From NCBI GenBank assembly GCA_900770055.1, contig CAAGJD010000214.1:1-12642 (forward strand): a DNA stretch of 12,642 bases, in the 5' to 3' direction. This DNA comes from Acholeplasmatales bacterium (lineage in GTDB: Bacteria; Bacillota_I; Bacilli_A; Acholeplasmatales; Anaeroplasmataceae). Below, piece after piece: positions 1 through 6,488 of the stretch. How positions within the stretch are numbered: position 1 is the first letter of the stretch; each line of letters starts with the position of its first letter. A program made the position numbers and the translations under genes. Under the pieces are notes generated by a model. That model searched no databases and was not told where the DNA came from. It saw only the letters and a list, made by a program, of their open reading frames with translations.

Positions 1-198
1 ACAGTTTATGTTGATGAATATGTATCAGGTGCACCAACTTATCAAAATCAGCCAATTTATAACCAAGGAATGAATCAACTAATCTATTACAGTAATACTC
101 AATACCAAGGTAATGTAGACACAGAGGGATTTTCTAACCAAATGACCCAAAATGGATTTTATGGTTATAATCCAATGATTCAACCTTATAATATGTAA
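1..198 (+). CDS. C-terminal fragment of a Gln/Asn/Tyr-rich protein of unknown function
   Basis: Frame 1 is open from the first base to a TAA at 196-198, giving the last 65 residues of a protein whose start lies outside the window. I do not recognise the family. About 28 of the 65 residues are Gln, Asn or Tyr (9 Q, 9 N, 10 Y), with scattered Pro and Gly and almost no charge, so this is a low-complexity, probably disordered tail and not a folded domain. There is no membrane segment, no LPXTG and no cysteine in it. A good intrinsic terminator begins 9 bases after the stop, which supports this being the real end of a gene. The tail could be a surface-protein end, a cytoplasmic linker tail or a prion-like segment; the sequence does not decide between these. 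Confidence 0.75.
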   Translation, partial: TVYVDEYVSGAPTYQNQPIYNQGMNQLIYYSNTQYQGNVDTEGFSNQMTQNGFYGYNPMIQPYNM

Positions 199-207
199 TA
201 ATATGCA

Positions 208-240
208 AGCCAGATATATTGAACTGGGCTTTTTTTATTT
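208..240 (+). terminator. Intrinsic terminator of the partial first gene
   Basis: AGCCAG (208-213) pairs with CTGGGCT (224-230) with one bulged G, and is followed at once by a T-run (TTTTTTTATTT). It begins 9 bases after the stop codon of the upstream gene. Confidence 0.8.
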
Positions 241-319
241 TTGACAATTACATTTTTCTAAAATAGCTCTAATTTTTATGCAATAAATACAATTTAAATA
301 GAATTTATGTAAATTTAAC

Positions 320-348
320 TTGAAACGATCAAACGTATGTGATACAAT
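320..348 (+). promoter_or_regulatory. Sigma-A promoter of the RNA ligase gene
   Basis: A -35 TTGAAA (320-325) and a -10 TACAAT (343-348) are separated by exactly 17 bp, with an extended -10 TG at 340-341. Transcription would start near 355, giving a leader of about 45 nt. A ribosome binding site AAGGGG (382-387) lies 11 nt before the ATG at 399. No operator-like repeat is obvious. Confidence 0.75.
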
Positions 349-398
349 AAATATGCAATTATTACATAAAATGTTAAAATTAAGGGGAAAATTACTGT

Positions 399-1301
399 AT
401 GAATTACAAAAAATATCAACATATTGAAAAATTAGGAACTACTGAGGTAGAAGGAATTTTAGAAGGAGAAGTAACATTATTTTATAAAATAGATGGAACT
501 AATTCTTGTATATTCTTAAAGGATGATAATAAATTAGGTTTTGGCTCAAGAACTAGAGAATTATCAATAGATAATGATAATGGTGGTTTTTATGCAAATA
601 TGTTATTTAACAAGGAAGAATATAATAAGTATTTAAAATACTTGCAAGCTAATCCTAATCATATTATTTACGGTGAATGGTTAATTCCTCATACAATTAA
701 AAGATATAAAGCTGATGCATGGAAAAAGCTTTATGTTTTTGATATTTATGATGTAAATAATAATATATATATTCCTTACCAAATATATAAAGATGTTTTA
801 GATAAATATAAAATAACCTACATACCAGCAATAGCAATATTAACCAATCCAACTTTAGAAGATATTAAAAAGCAATTAGATAATACAGGTAATTATTTAG
901 TTGATAGTGGTTTAGGTGAAGGAATAGTAATTAAAAATTATAATTATAGAAATAAGTATGGAAGAACTACTTGGGCTAAAATATTAACAGAGGATTTCTA
1001 TAATAATAAAAAAGAATTAAAGGCCAAAAACCACATTAACAAAGAAGAAGTACCAATAGAGTTTAATATTGTTAAAGCATTTATCACACCAGAATTTATT
1101 CAAAAGGAGTTTTCTAAATTTAAAGAGGATAAAGGAGAATTTAATTCTAAACATATCTTTGAATTTATTAATAGAACCTTTTTAGAATTTTATAAAGACA
1201 ACTGGGAATTAATATTTAAAAAATTTAAGTTTCCTACTATTAATTTTAAAATTCTTAAAAGATTAGTTGAGGATGAGATAAAGAGTATTCTATGTTTTTA
1301 A
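399..1301 (+). CDS. Rnl2-type RNA ligase (RNA_ligase family nucleotidyltransferase)
   Basis: This is an ATP-dependent polynucleotide ligase of the covalent nucleotidyltransferase superfamily, expected to seal 5'-phosphate/3'-OH RNA ends through an enzyme-AMP intermediate. All the signature motifs can be read in order: motif I KIDG at 30-33 with Lys30 as the adenylylated lysine; SRTRE at 50-54; motif III IYGEWL at 90-95; motif IIIa KLYVFDIYD at 110-118; motif IV EGIVIK at 174-179; and motif V WAKI at 192-195 with Lys194. The 300-residue length is close to the T4 Rnl2 class, and residues 205-300 form a Lys/Glu-rich, probably helical C-terminal domain of the kind that guides nick recognition. 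The gene stands alone behind its own extended -10 promoter, with no RNA-end-healing kinase/phosphatase or nuclease next to it. The superfamily is certain; the natural substrate (nicked tRNA, mRNA, or a phage-derived role) is not visible. Confidence 0.85.
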   Translation: MNYKKYQHIEKLGTTEVEGILEGEVTLFYKIDGTNSCIFLKDDNKLGFGSRTRELSIDNDNGGFYANMLFNKEEYNKYLKYLQANPNHIIYGEWLIPHTIKRYKADAWKKLYVFDIYDVNNNIYIPYQIYKDVLDKYKITYIPAIAILTNPTLEDIKKQLDNTGNYLVDSGLGEGIVIKNYNYRNKYGRTTWAKILTEDFYNNKKELKAKNHINKEEVPIEFNIVKAFITPEFIQKEFSKFKEDKGEFNSKHIFEFINRTFLEFYKDNWELIFKKFKFPTINFKILKRLVEDEIKSILCF

Positions 1302-1413
1302 TTTACAAGACCATATGTTCAATATTTACTAAATAGGAATTTTCTTTTAAATATAAACTTCGTATTAATGATAATAAAAAATATCAAAAAATGTAATTAT
1401 TATTTAAAAGATA

Positions 1414-1422
1414 TGTTATAAT
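1414..1422 (+). promoter_or_regulatory. Extended -10 promoter of the permease gene
   Basis: TGTTATAAT at 1414-1422 is a perfect -10 with the extended TG. The matching -35 position (1394-1399, TAATTA) is weak, so the extended -10 must carry most of the recognition. A short hairpin GTAG (1431-1434)/CTAC (1441-1444) lies between it and the strong ribosome binding site GGAGGG (1450-1455), 4 nt before the ATG. I see no purine or preQ1 riboswitch signature in this leader. Confidence 0.65.
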
Positions 1423-1459
1423 CATATTTAGTAGTAAAAACTACAAAACGGAGGGTATA

Positions 1460-2929
1460 ATGGAAAGAAAAAAAGAATTATTTTTGGATGTTGAAGAGAA
1501 TCCAAAAAAGGTATCACAATGGCTACTGTTTGCAATACAGCATATTCTAGCAATGTTAGTTGCTTGTATTACAGTACCAATTTTAACAGGACTTCCAATT
1601 GCAGCTACAATTGTCGCAGCAGGTATTGGAACAATTATCTATATTTTTGTTACTAAACAAAAATCACCAGTATTTTTAAGTTCATCATTTGCATATTTAT
1701 CACCAATGGGGTCAGCTTTAGGTGTTGGATTAATTGGAAACGCTGCTGGAATGAATTTTTTAGCAGTAATCATTGGTATGGTATTAGTTGGATTAGTATA
1801 CGTAATAGTAGCATTAATTATTGCTAAGGTTGGTACAGCTTGGATTAATAAGCTTTTGCCTCCTGTGATAGTTGGACCAATTATTATGGTAATTGGCTTG
1901 GGCCTAGCATCAACTGCAGTAGGGAATATCACAGTAGCTAGTGGCTCAGGAAGTGAATATAATCTTGTGGCAATTGCTTGTGCTATTATTGCTTTATTCG
2001 CTACAGCTTTAGCTTCTCATTATGGAGAGGGTAAAACAATTGGTTTAATTCCATTTATTATTGGTATGGGATCTGGATATCTTGCCGCAGTATTATTCAC
2101 ATTAATTGGCTATAACCTATGTGGTGAACAATACTTTAATATTGTTGATTTTTCAGCAATTAAAGCAATTTTTGAAAATTTCTCATTTGCTAGCATATTT
2201 AATTATAATTTATTTGTTCCTAACCATTCAGAGTCATTTGTATTTTTAAGATTTGATCAAATATCAGCATTTGATTGGGGAACTTTAGGACAAGTTGCTA
2301 TATTATTTATTCCTGTTTCTTTGGTAACAATATGTGAGCATATTGGTGACCATAAGAATTTAGGTAACATTATTAATAGGGATTTATTAAATGGAGAACC
2401 TGGTATGACTAGAACTCTTATTGGAGATGGTGTTGCAACAGCAGTATCAGGTGTATTATGTGGTGCAGCAAATACTACTTATGGTGAAAATGTTGCTGTT
2501 ATTGGTACTACAAAGATTGCATCTGTTAAGGTTGTATTATTTGCTGCAATCATGACAATTGTTATTGGCTTCTTTACTCCATTTACAGCACTGCTTCAAA
2601 CAATTCCAAAGTGTGTATGTGGTGGTGTTTCTCTAGTTTTATATGGCTTTATCGCATCTAGTGGAGTTAAGATGCTAATAAAAGAGAAAATTGATTTCTC
2701 TAAATCAAAAAATATCTTTATTGCTTCTGCAATTTTAGTTTCTGGTATTGGTGGACTATTACTAAATTTCTCTATTCCTGTATTATCAACAAATATTGAA
2801 ATTTCTGCAATCGCTGTAGCTATGATTTTAGGTATAGTATTAAATCTAGTTTTAAAGGACAAAAAAGAAGATAAAAATGATATTTTAGAAGATGTCATAG
2901 AAGAAGATGCTGAAGAAACAATAGAATAA
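1460..2929 (+). CDS. uraA: NCS2-family nucleobase permease (uracil permease, UraA/PyrP-like)
   Basis: This is a cytoplasmic-membrane nucleobase:proton symporter of the nucleobase-ascorbate transporter family, most like uracil permeases. After a short soluble N-terminus it opens with the family PKKVSQWLLFAIQHILAM segment (residues 15-32), followed by roughly 12-14 hydrophobic segments. The two substrate-site glutamates of UraA are present: Glu293 in CEHIGDH and Glu343 in NTTYGENVAV. At the position of E. coli UraA His245 this protein has Asp297, so proton coupling or base choice may differ and xanthine is not excluded. The C-terminal 25 residues are a charged Asp/Glu/Lys tail facing the cytoplasm. 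Length (489) is slightly above the usual 430-450 because of this tail and loop insertions. It has its own promoter and a bidirectional terminator, so it is monocistronic. Uracil salvage is the likeliest role. Confidence 0.85.
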   Translation: MERKKELFLDVEENPKKVSQWLLFAIQHILAMLVACITVPILTGLPIAATIVAAGIGTIIYIFVTKQKSPVFLSSSFAYLSPMGSALGVGLIGNAAGMNFLAVIIGMVLVGLVYVIVALIIAKVGTAWINKLLPPVIVGPIIMVIGLGLASTAVGNITVASGSGSEYNLVAIACAIIALFATALASHYGEGKTIGLIPFIIGMGSGYLAAVLFTLIGYNLCGEQYFNIVDFSAIKAIFENFSFASIFNYNLFVPNHSESFVFLRFDQISAFDWGTLGQVAILFIPVSLVTICEHIGDHKNLGNIINRDLLNGEPGMTRTLIGDGVATAVSGVLCGAANTTYGENVAVIGTTKIASVKVVLFAAIMTIVIGFFTPFTALLQTIPKCVCGGVSLVLYGFIASSGVKMLIKEKIDFSKSKNIFIASAILVSGIGGLLLNFSIPVLSTNIEISAIAVAMILGIVLNLVLKDKKEDKNDILEDVIEEDAEETIE

Positions 2930-2930
2930 T

Positions 2931-2999
2931 AAAAAAAATGGCTGGGTGCTTTTCTTCAAATTAATTGAAGTAGCCTCCAGCCTATTTTCTTTATTTTAA
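2931..2999. terminator. Bidirectional terminator between convergent permease and BrxF-like genes
   Basis: An outer stem GGCTGG (2940-2945)/CCAGCC (2977-2982) and an inner stem CTTCAA (2954-2959)/TTGAAG (2965-2970) form a two-part hairpin. On the plus strand a T-rich run follows (2983-2998). On the minus strand the A-run at 2931-2938 gives a U-run. It sits in the 61-bp gap between two genes that end towards each other, so it serves both. Confidence 0.85.
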
Positions 3000-3416
3000 T
3001 TCCATATATTGGAAATCAATAGTCGATAAATCGTATTCAAAATCCTTTTCAAGTTCATCACATACGTGAATTAGCTTACCATTTTCAGTGTAGCCATTCC
3101 AAGTTGCAATTACTGTTTTAGTTTTAGATAATTCTCTTAAGAAATCTAATAAGTCGATATTAGAATCCTTTCTATATAAGATTTTCTTTTTGTCTAATAA
3201 AATTTCATCAGGCTTATATGTAGATAAGAAGCCTTGGATAAATGCATAAACATAGCTAGCATCCTTTCCTTCTGGAATTCTATCTCCTAAAATATTATCT
3301 AAATCTAAAATAGGAATACCCTTCTCTTTAGAATAATTATGAAGGAATTTAGATTTACCAGAGCCTGGCTTACCAATGATTAATAAAAGCTTGTGTTTTG
3401 TCTCGTTATTTTGCAT
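2991..3416 (-). CDS. Small P-loop ATPase resembling BREX-3 protein BrxF
   Basis: This is a 141-residue single-domain P-loop NTPase. Walker A is GKPGSGKS at 15-22, a Walker B-like strand EILLD lies at 71-75, and a TWNG motif at 105-108 supplies a sensor-type Asn107. The order (Walker A, short helices, hhhhD, then an LSKTKTVIATWNG-type strand followed by a G-x-L turn) resembles what I remember of BrxF, the small ATPase of type 3 BREX phage-defence loci. I cannot run a profile search, so this is a family-level suggestion. No brxC, pglX, pglZ, brxH or brxA homologue is present, so it is an orphan here. The ribosome binding site AAAGGGG (3431 down to 3425) lies 8 nt before the start. The gene ends at the shared terminator and is divergent from the hydrolase gene. 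It could alternatively be a small kinase-like or chaperone ATPase. Confidence 0.6.
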   Translation of the reverse strand: MQNNETKHKLLLIIGKPGSGKSKFLHNYSKEKGIPILDLDNILGDRIPEGKDASYVYAFIQGFLSTYKPDEILLDKKKILYRKDSNIDLLDFLRELSKTKTVIATWNGYTENGKLIHVCDELEKDFEYDLSTIDFQYMELK

Positions 3417-3467
3417 GTTAAAAACCCCTTTACTATAATATTATAAATAATCGCTACTTATATGAAT

Positions 3468-3496
3468 ATTATATATCGAAAACACTTTAAAAACAA
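3468..3496 (-). promoter_or_regulatory. Minus-strand promoter of the BrxF-like ATPase gene
   Basis: Read on the minus strand, TTGTTT (3496-3491) and TATAAT (3473-3468) are 17 bp apart. Transcription would start near 3461, leaving a leader of about 45 nt. A second TATAAT at 3445-3440 has no good -35. Confidence 0.5.
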
Positions 3497-3517
3497 TATA
3501 AATAAAGTCAAAAGTGT
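3482..3517. repeat. 7-bp inverted repeat between divergent promoters
   Basis: ACACTTT (3482-3488) and AAAGTGT (3511-3517) are perfect inverted copies 22 bp apart. They flank the -35 region of the minus-strand promoter and abut the -10 of the plus-strand promoter. This placement would suit a shared operator, but short A/T-rich repeats also arise by chance at this composition. Confidence 0.3.
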
Positions 3518-3525
3518 GCTATAAT
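3517..3525 (+). promoter_or_regulatory. Extended -10 promoter of the hydrolase-NUDIX pair
   Basis: TGCTATAAT (3517-3525) is a perfect extended -10. The -35 window (3497-3502, TATAAA) is poor. Transcription near 3532 leaves a leader of about 20 nt with a GGTGAT ribosome binding site (3545-3550) 3 nt before the ATG at 3554. Confidence 0.6.
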
Positions 3526-3553
3526 TTTTATAGAGAAGAAAACTGGTGATAAA

Positions 3554-4423
3554 ATGAATGAAATAGTAATGAAAATGAATGACGGCTTTAAGATATCTGC
3601 TTTATATTCTAAGGTTGATAACCCGATTGGTGTTGTTCAGATAATTCATGGTATGTGCGAACATAAAAAAAGGTATATAGAAATTATTAATAGGCTAAAT
3701 GAAGCTAAATATAATGTTTTAATTAGTGATCTTAGGGGCCATGGCAAGAGTATAGATGAAATACATGTATTAGGGAATGTTGGAGACTATAACAGATTAG
3801 TTAAAGATCAATATGAAATAACGAATTTTTTAAAAAATGACAATCCTAGCTTACCAATAAATATTCTTGCTCATTCAATGGGTACCTTAATAGCTAGAAT
3901 GTACTTAAAAGAGTATGATAATGAAATAAATAAGCTAATATTATCAGGCACTGTTGCCTACAATACTGGCGTTTGGCTTGCTGTGTTTTTAGCTAGTATT
4001 TTTAATAAGAATAAAAGTAGTAAGCTTTTATTTGCTTTCTCAAATGGCTTCTCCTTTAAAGAGGATAATAGTTGGCTAAGCTATAATTTAGAAAATATTG
4101 AAAAATATGAAAATGATCCTCTATGTGGTTTTAAATTTACAAATTTAGGATATAAGGCATTATACAGTATGGTAAATAATTTACATAAATATAATAAATT
4201 TGAATTTCAAAATCCTAATCTTGAAATTTATATGCTATCAGGCTGTGATGATAGGGTTACAGGTGGAACTAAGGGATTATCTAAAACTAAGAAGACATTA
4301 GAAAAAATAGGATATCATAATATTAAAATTAAGGAATATGAAAGAATGAAGCATGAAATATTAAATGAAGATAGCAAAGTAGAGGTTATTGATGATATTA
4401 TTAAATTTTTGGGAGAAAGATGA
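3554..4423 (+). CDS. Alpha/beta hydrolase, lysophospholipase/monoacylglycerol lipase-like
   Basis: This serine hydrolase belongs to the Hydrolase_4 (S33-like) group that includes monoacylglycerol lipases and PldB/YtpA-type lysophospholipases. The oxyanion-side motif IIHGMCEHKKRY spans residues 30-41, DLRGHGKS is at 59-66, and the nucleophile elbow AHSMG at 106-110 contains Ser108. The acid is probably Asp233 in SGCDDRVT, and His267 in YERMKHEILNE completes the triad. The insert at about 140-210, hydrophobic then aromatic, would form the lid. There is no signal peptide or membrane anchor, so it acts in the cytoplasm or at the inner face of the membrane. Its TGA overlaps the ATG of the downstream NUDIX gene (ATGA), so the two are translationally coupled. 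The exact lipid or ester substrate cannot be read from sequence. Confidence 0.85.
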   Translation: MNEIVMKMNDGFKISALYSKVDNPIGVVQIIHGMCEHKKRYIEIINRLNEAKYNVLISDLRGHGKSIDEIHVLGNVGDYNRLVKDQYEITNFLKNDNPSLPINILAHSMGTLIARMYLKEYDNEINKLILSGTVAYNTGVWLAVFLASIFNKNKSSKLLFAFSNGFSFKEDNSWLSYNLENIEKYENDPLCGFKFTNLGYKALYSMVNNLHKYNKFEFQNPNLEIYMLSGCDDRVTGGTKGLSKTKKTLEKIGYHNIKIKEYERMKHEILNEDSKVEVIDDIIKFLGER

Positions 4424-4911
4424 TGAATTATTGTTATAAATGTGGTTCTAAATTGATTTTAAAATTTTTAAAGGATGAAGGAAATATTCCATTTTGTGAA
4501 AAATGTAATGACTATGTTTTCCCAATTTTTTCAACGGCTGTAAGTATGATTATTATTAATAAAAACACTAATAAAGCTTTATTAGTCAAACAATATCAAA
4601 CAGGAAAATATCGATTAGCTGCTGGCTATGTCAATAAAGGTGAAAGTGCAGAAGAAACTGTATTTAGAGAACTTAATGAAGAGCTTTCTATTAAGCCAAT
4701 TGAAATTAAACCATTAAGAACACGCTATTATGAAAAAAGTAATACGCTATTAATTAATTATTTAGCAATTGTTGATACTGATATAGTTAATCCAAATTAT
4801 GAAATAGATGAATATAGCTGGGTTGATATTAATGAGGGATTAGATTTATTAAAAGAATCGAAGCTTGCGTATAGTTTTTATTTAGATTTTTTAAATAATG
4901 ATTATAAGTGA
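4420..4911 (+). CDS. NUDIX hydrolase with N-terminal zinc ribbon
   Basis: A pyrophosphohydrolase acting on a nucleoside diphosphate linked to another moiety. Residues 5-29 hold a zinc ribbon (Cys5, Cys8, Cys26, Cys29, two CxxC pairs). The Nudix box is at 69-91: Gly69, then GE at 74-75, then RELNEEL at 83-89, with the metal-binding Glu84, Glu87 and Glu88. The box departs from consensus at one place, Ser90 where a Gly is usual. The zinc ribbon recalls NudC (NADH/NAD-cap pyrophosphatase), but the NudC SQPWPFP signature downstream of the box is absent, so the substrate is open. Two adjacent ATGs (4420 and 4423) are possible. The ribosome binding site GGGAG (4411-4415) is 4 nt from the first and 7 nt from the second, so the protein may be one residue shorter. 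It overlaps the hydrolase gene. Confidence 0.85.
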   Translation: MMNYCYKCGSKLILKFLKDEGNIPFCEKCNDYVFPIFSTAVSMIIINKNTNKALLVKQYQTGKYRLAAGYVNKGESAEETVFRELNEELSIKPIEIKPLRTRYYEKSNTLLINYLAIVDTDIVNPNYEIDEYSWVDINEGLDLLKESKLAYSFYLDFLNNDYK

Positions 4912-4923
4912 ATAATCGATAAT

Positions 4924-4952
4924 TTCACACATTATTGAGAAACTATTATATT
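4924..4952 (+). promoter_or_regulatory. Possible promoter of the alarmone synthetase-map-cca operon
   Basis: TTCACA (4924-4929) and TATATT (4947-4952) are 17 bp apart in the 75-bp gap after the NUDIX gene. Both hexamers are imperfect and there is no terminator between the NUDIX gene and here, so read-through from 3517 is also possible. Confidence 0.35.
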
Positions 4953-4986
4953 ATTTATTTTACAAAATAAAGATGGGTGATGAAGA

Positions 4987-5676
4987 ATGATTTTAAAAAA
5001 AGTACCAAAGCCTAACCTAAGTAGACTTGAATCATTGAAATATTTAGGAAAAGAAGCTTATGATTTATTAAAGGAATATTTATTGATTGAAAAGGATTAT
5101 CGCTATGCTTTAAGAGAGATGGAAGCAAAGCTTGAGAATCTAGATGATTATTGTCAATTAACATTTGAACATAATCCTATTCATCATATAGAATCAAGAG
5201 TAAAAACTCCTGCTAATATTATTGAAAAGATTCATAGAAGAGGATATCCTATGACTATGAAAACAATATATGAAAATATTTATGATATTGCAGGTATTAG
5301 AGTAATTTGCAATTATATTAATGATATTTATCAAATTATTGATTTATTAATTAGACAAAAGGATATCACAATAAGATTGAAAAAAGATTATATTGTGAAT
5401 CCTAAGGAATCAGGCTATAGAAGTGTTCACGTTGTTGTTGAACTTGAAATGTATATTGATAAGGAAATTAAGAAGGTTCCTGTTGAGATTCAATTTAGAA
5501 CTATCGCTATGGATATGTGGGCATCTTTAGAGCATGAATTAAGATATAAAAGTAATAATGAGCTAACAATTGAACAAAAAAACGAACTTAAGAAAAGTTC
5601 TGATGAGCTATATTGTGTTGATTTGACTATGCAAAGAATCTATATTGAAACAACTGTAGGTGATAGTAATGATTAA
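4987..5676 (+). CDS. Small alarmone synthetase (GTP pyrophosphokinase, RelQ/YjbM-like)
   Basis: A cytoplasmic single-domain (p)ppGpp synthetase that transfers pyrophosphate from ATP to GDP or GTP. The RelA_SpoT domain fills residues 40-200: SRVKTP at 70-75, YDIAGIRV at 99-106, the substrate loop KESGYRSVH at 140-148, and the catalytic EIQFRT at 167-172 with Glu167, followed by MDMWASLEHELRYK. No HD hydrolase domain and no TGS/ACT regulatory region is present, so it only synthesises alarmone. Length (229) fits the SAS class, and the EIQxRT-AM-WASLEH stretch resembles RelQ/YjbM-like clostridial homologues, though subfamily assignment needs a tree. The ribosome binding site is GGTGAT (4976-4981), 5 nt before the ATG. 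Its end overlaps the next gene by 8 bp, so methionine aminopeptidase is probably translationally coupled to it. It is likely the first gene of a three-gene unit with map and cca. Confidence 0.9.
   Translation: MILKKVPKPNLSRLESLKYLGKEAYDLLKEYLLIEKDYRYALREMEAKLENLDDYCQLTFEHNPIHHIESRVKTPANIIEKIHRRGYPMTMKTIYENIYDIAGIRVICNYINDIYQIIDLLIRQKDITIRLKKDYIVNPKESGYRSVHVVVELEMYIDKEIKKVPVEIQFRTIAMDMWASLEHELRYKSNNELTIEQKNELKKSSDELYCVDLTMQRIYIETTVGDSND
5659..5664 (+). promoter_or_regulatory. GGTGAT ribosome binding site that decides the map start
   Basis: GGTGAT at 5659-5664 matches the downstream half of the 16S-complementary sequence AAGGAGGTGATC. With ATG at 5669 it leaves a 4-nt spacer, the same as at murE. 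The in-frame GTG at 5660 is inside this site and so is not the start. Confidence 0.7.
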
Positions 5677-6478
5677 TTATGATGAGCTTGCAAAAAAATA
5701 CACAGCCTTAGGTATTGAGATTCCTAAAAAAGAAATGATTAAAACTGAAGAACAAATAAAAGGAATAAGAGAAGCTGGAGTAGTTAATACAGCCATTTTG
5801 GATTATATTAAGGATTTTATCAAGCCAGGAATTACAACAGAGGAAATTAATACACTTGTTCATAATAAGACAATTGAACTAGGTGGTATTCCTGCACCAC
5901 TAGGGTATGAGGGATTCCCTAAAAGTGTTTGTACATCTATTAATGATGAGGTATGTCATGGTATTCCTAGTAATGATCGTATCTTAGCTGAGGGTGATAT
6001 CATTAATGTTGATGTAACAACAATTTATAATGGGTATTATGCAGATGCATCAAGAACTTTTTTAGTTGGAAAATGCTCAAATGAAGCAAGTAGGCTTGTT
6101 AGAGTATGCAAGGAATGTCTTGATTTAGCAGTTAAAGAGCTAAAGCCTTTTTCTAGATTAAGAGATATTGGCTATGTAATTGAAAAGCATGCTAAGAAAA
6201 ATGGTTATACAGTCGTTCATGAAATAGGTGGTCATGGCGTTGGTGTAGATTTTCATGAGGATCCATTTATTTATCATTTTGGAAGAAAAAATACTGGAAT
6301 GGTATTATTTCCAGGAATGGTTTTTACAATAGAGCCAATGATTAATGAATATTCTAGACATGTATTTTTAGATGCAGATAATGAATGGACAATCTATACA
6401 GATGATGGTGGTTTATCTGCTCAATTTGAATATACAGTTTTATTAACAGAGGATGGAGTAGAAATATTATCCCATTAG
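5669..6478 (+). CDS. map: Type I methionine aminopeptidase
   Basis: Removes the N-terminal methionine from nascent proteins; a cytosolic metalloenzyme of the M24 fold. The five metal ligands are all present, numbered from the ATG at 5669: Asp115 (NVDVTT), Asp126 (ADASRTF), His189 (GGHGVG), Glu222 (FTIEPM) and Glu254 (AQFEYT). About 35 residues precede the usual catalytic core (EEQIKGIREAGVVN), an N-terminal extension longer than in E. coli MAP but without the Cys motif of SEC-C-containing forms. Starting at ATG 5669 gives 269 residues. An upstream in-frame GTG at 5660 would add three but lies in the ribosome binding site. The start overlaps the last 8 bp of the alarmone synthetase gene, and cca follows after 10 bp. 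Confidence 0.93.
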   Translation: MINYDELAKKYTALGIEIPKKEMIKTEEQIKGIREAGVVNTAILDYIKDFIKPGITTEEINTLVHNKTIELGGIPAPLGYEGFPKSVCTSINDEVCHGIPSNDRILAEGDIINVDVTTIYNGYYADASRTFLVGKCSNEASRLVRVCKECLDLAVKELKPFSRLRDIGYVIEKHAKKNGYTVVHEIGGHGVGVDFHEDPFIYHFGRKNTGMVLFPGMVFTIEPMINEYSRHVFLDADNEWTIYTDDGGLSAQFEYTVLLTEDGVEILSH

Positions 6479-6488
6479 GAGTGAGATA

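Noticed and set aside
1302..1459. Purine or preQ1 riboswitch in the permease leader
   Set aside because: The conserved purine-riboswitch core and P2/P3 loops and the preQ1 C/A-tract pattern are missing; only a 4-bp GTAG/CTAC hairpin is present.
1639..1932. 97-codon antisense reading frame inside the permease gene
   Set aside because: It is opposite a strongly conserved membrane protein, has no family motifs, and is explained as an antisense shadow.
2596..2898. 100-codon antisense reading frame at the end of the permease gene
   Set aside because: It lies against conserved NCS2 segments, has no recognisable domain, and no promoter or ribosome site supports it.
2991..3416. A BREX defence island
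   Set aside because: Only the BrxF-like protein is seen; none of BrxC, PglX, PglZ, BrxH or BrxA is present in the flanking 3 kb on the left or 9 kb on the right.
4420..4911. NudC (NAD-cap/NADH pyrophosphatase)
   Set aside because: The zinc ribbon plus Nudix box fits, but the SQPWPFP signature after the box is absent.
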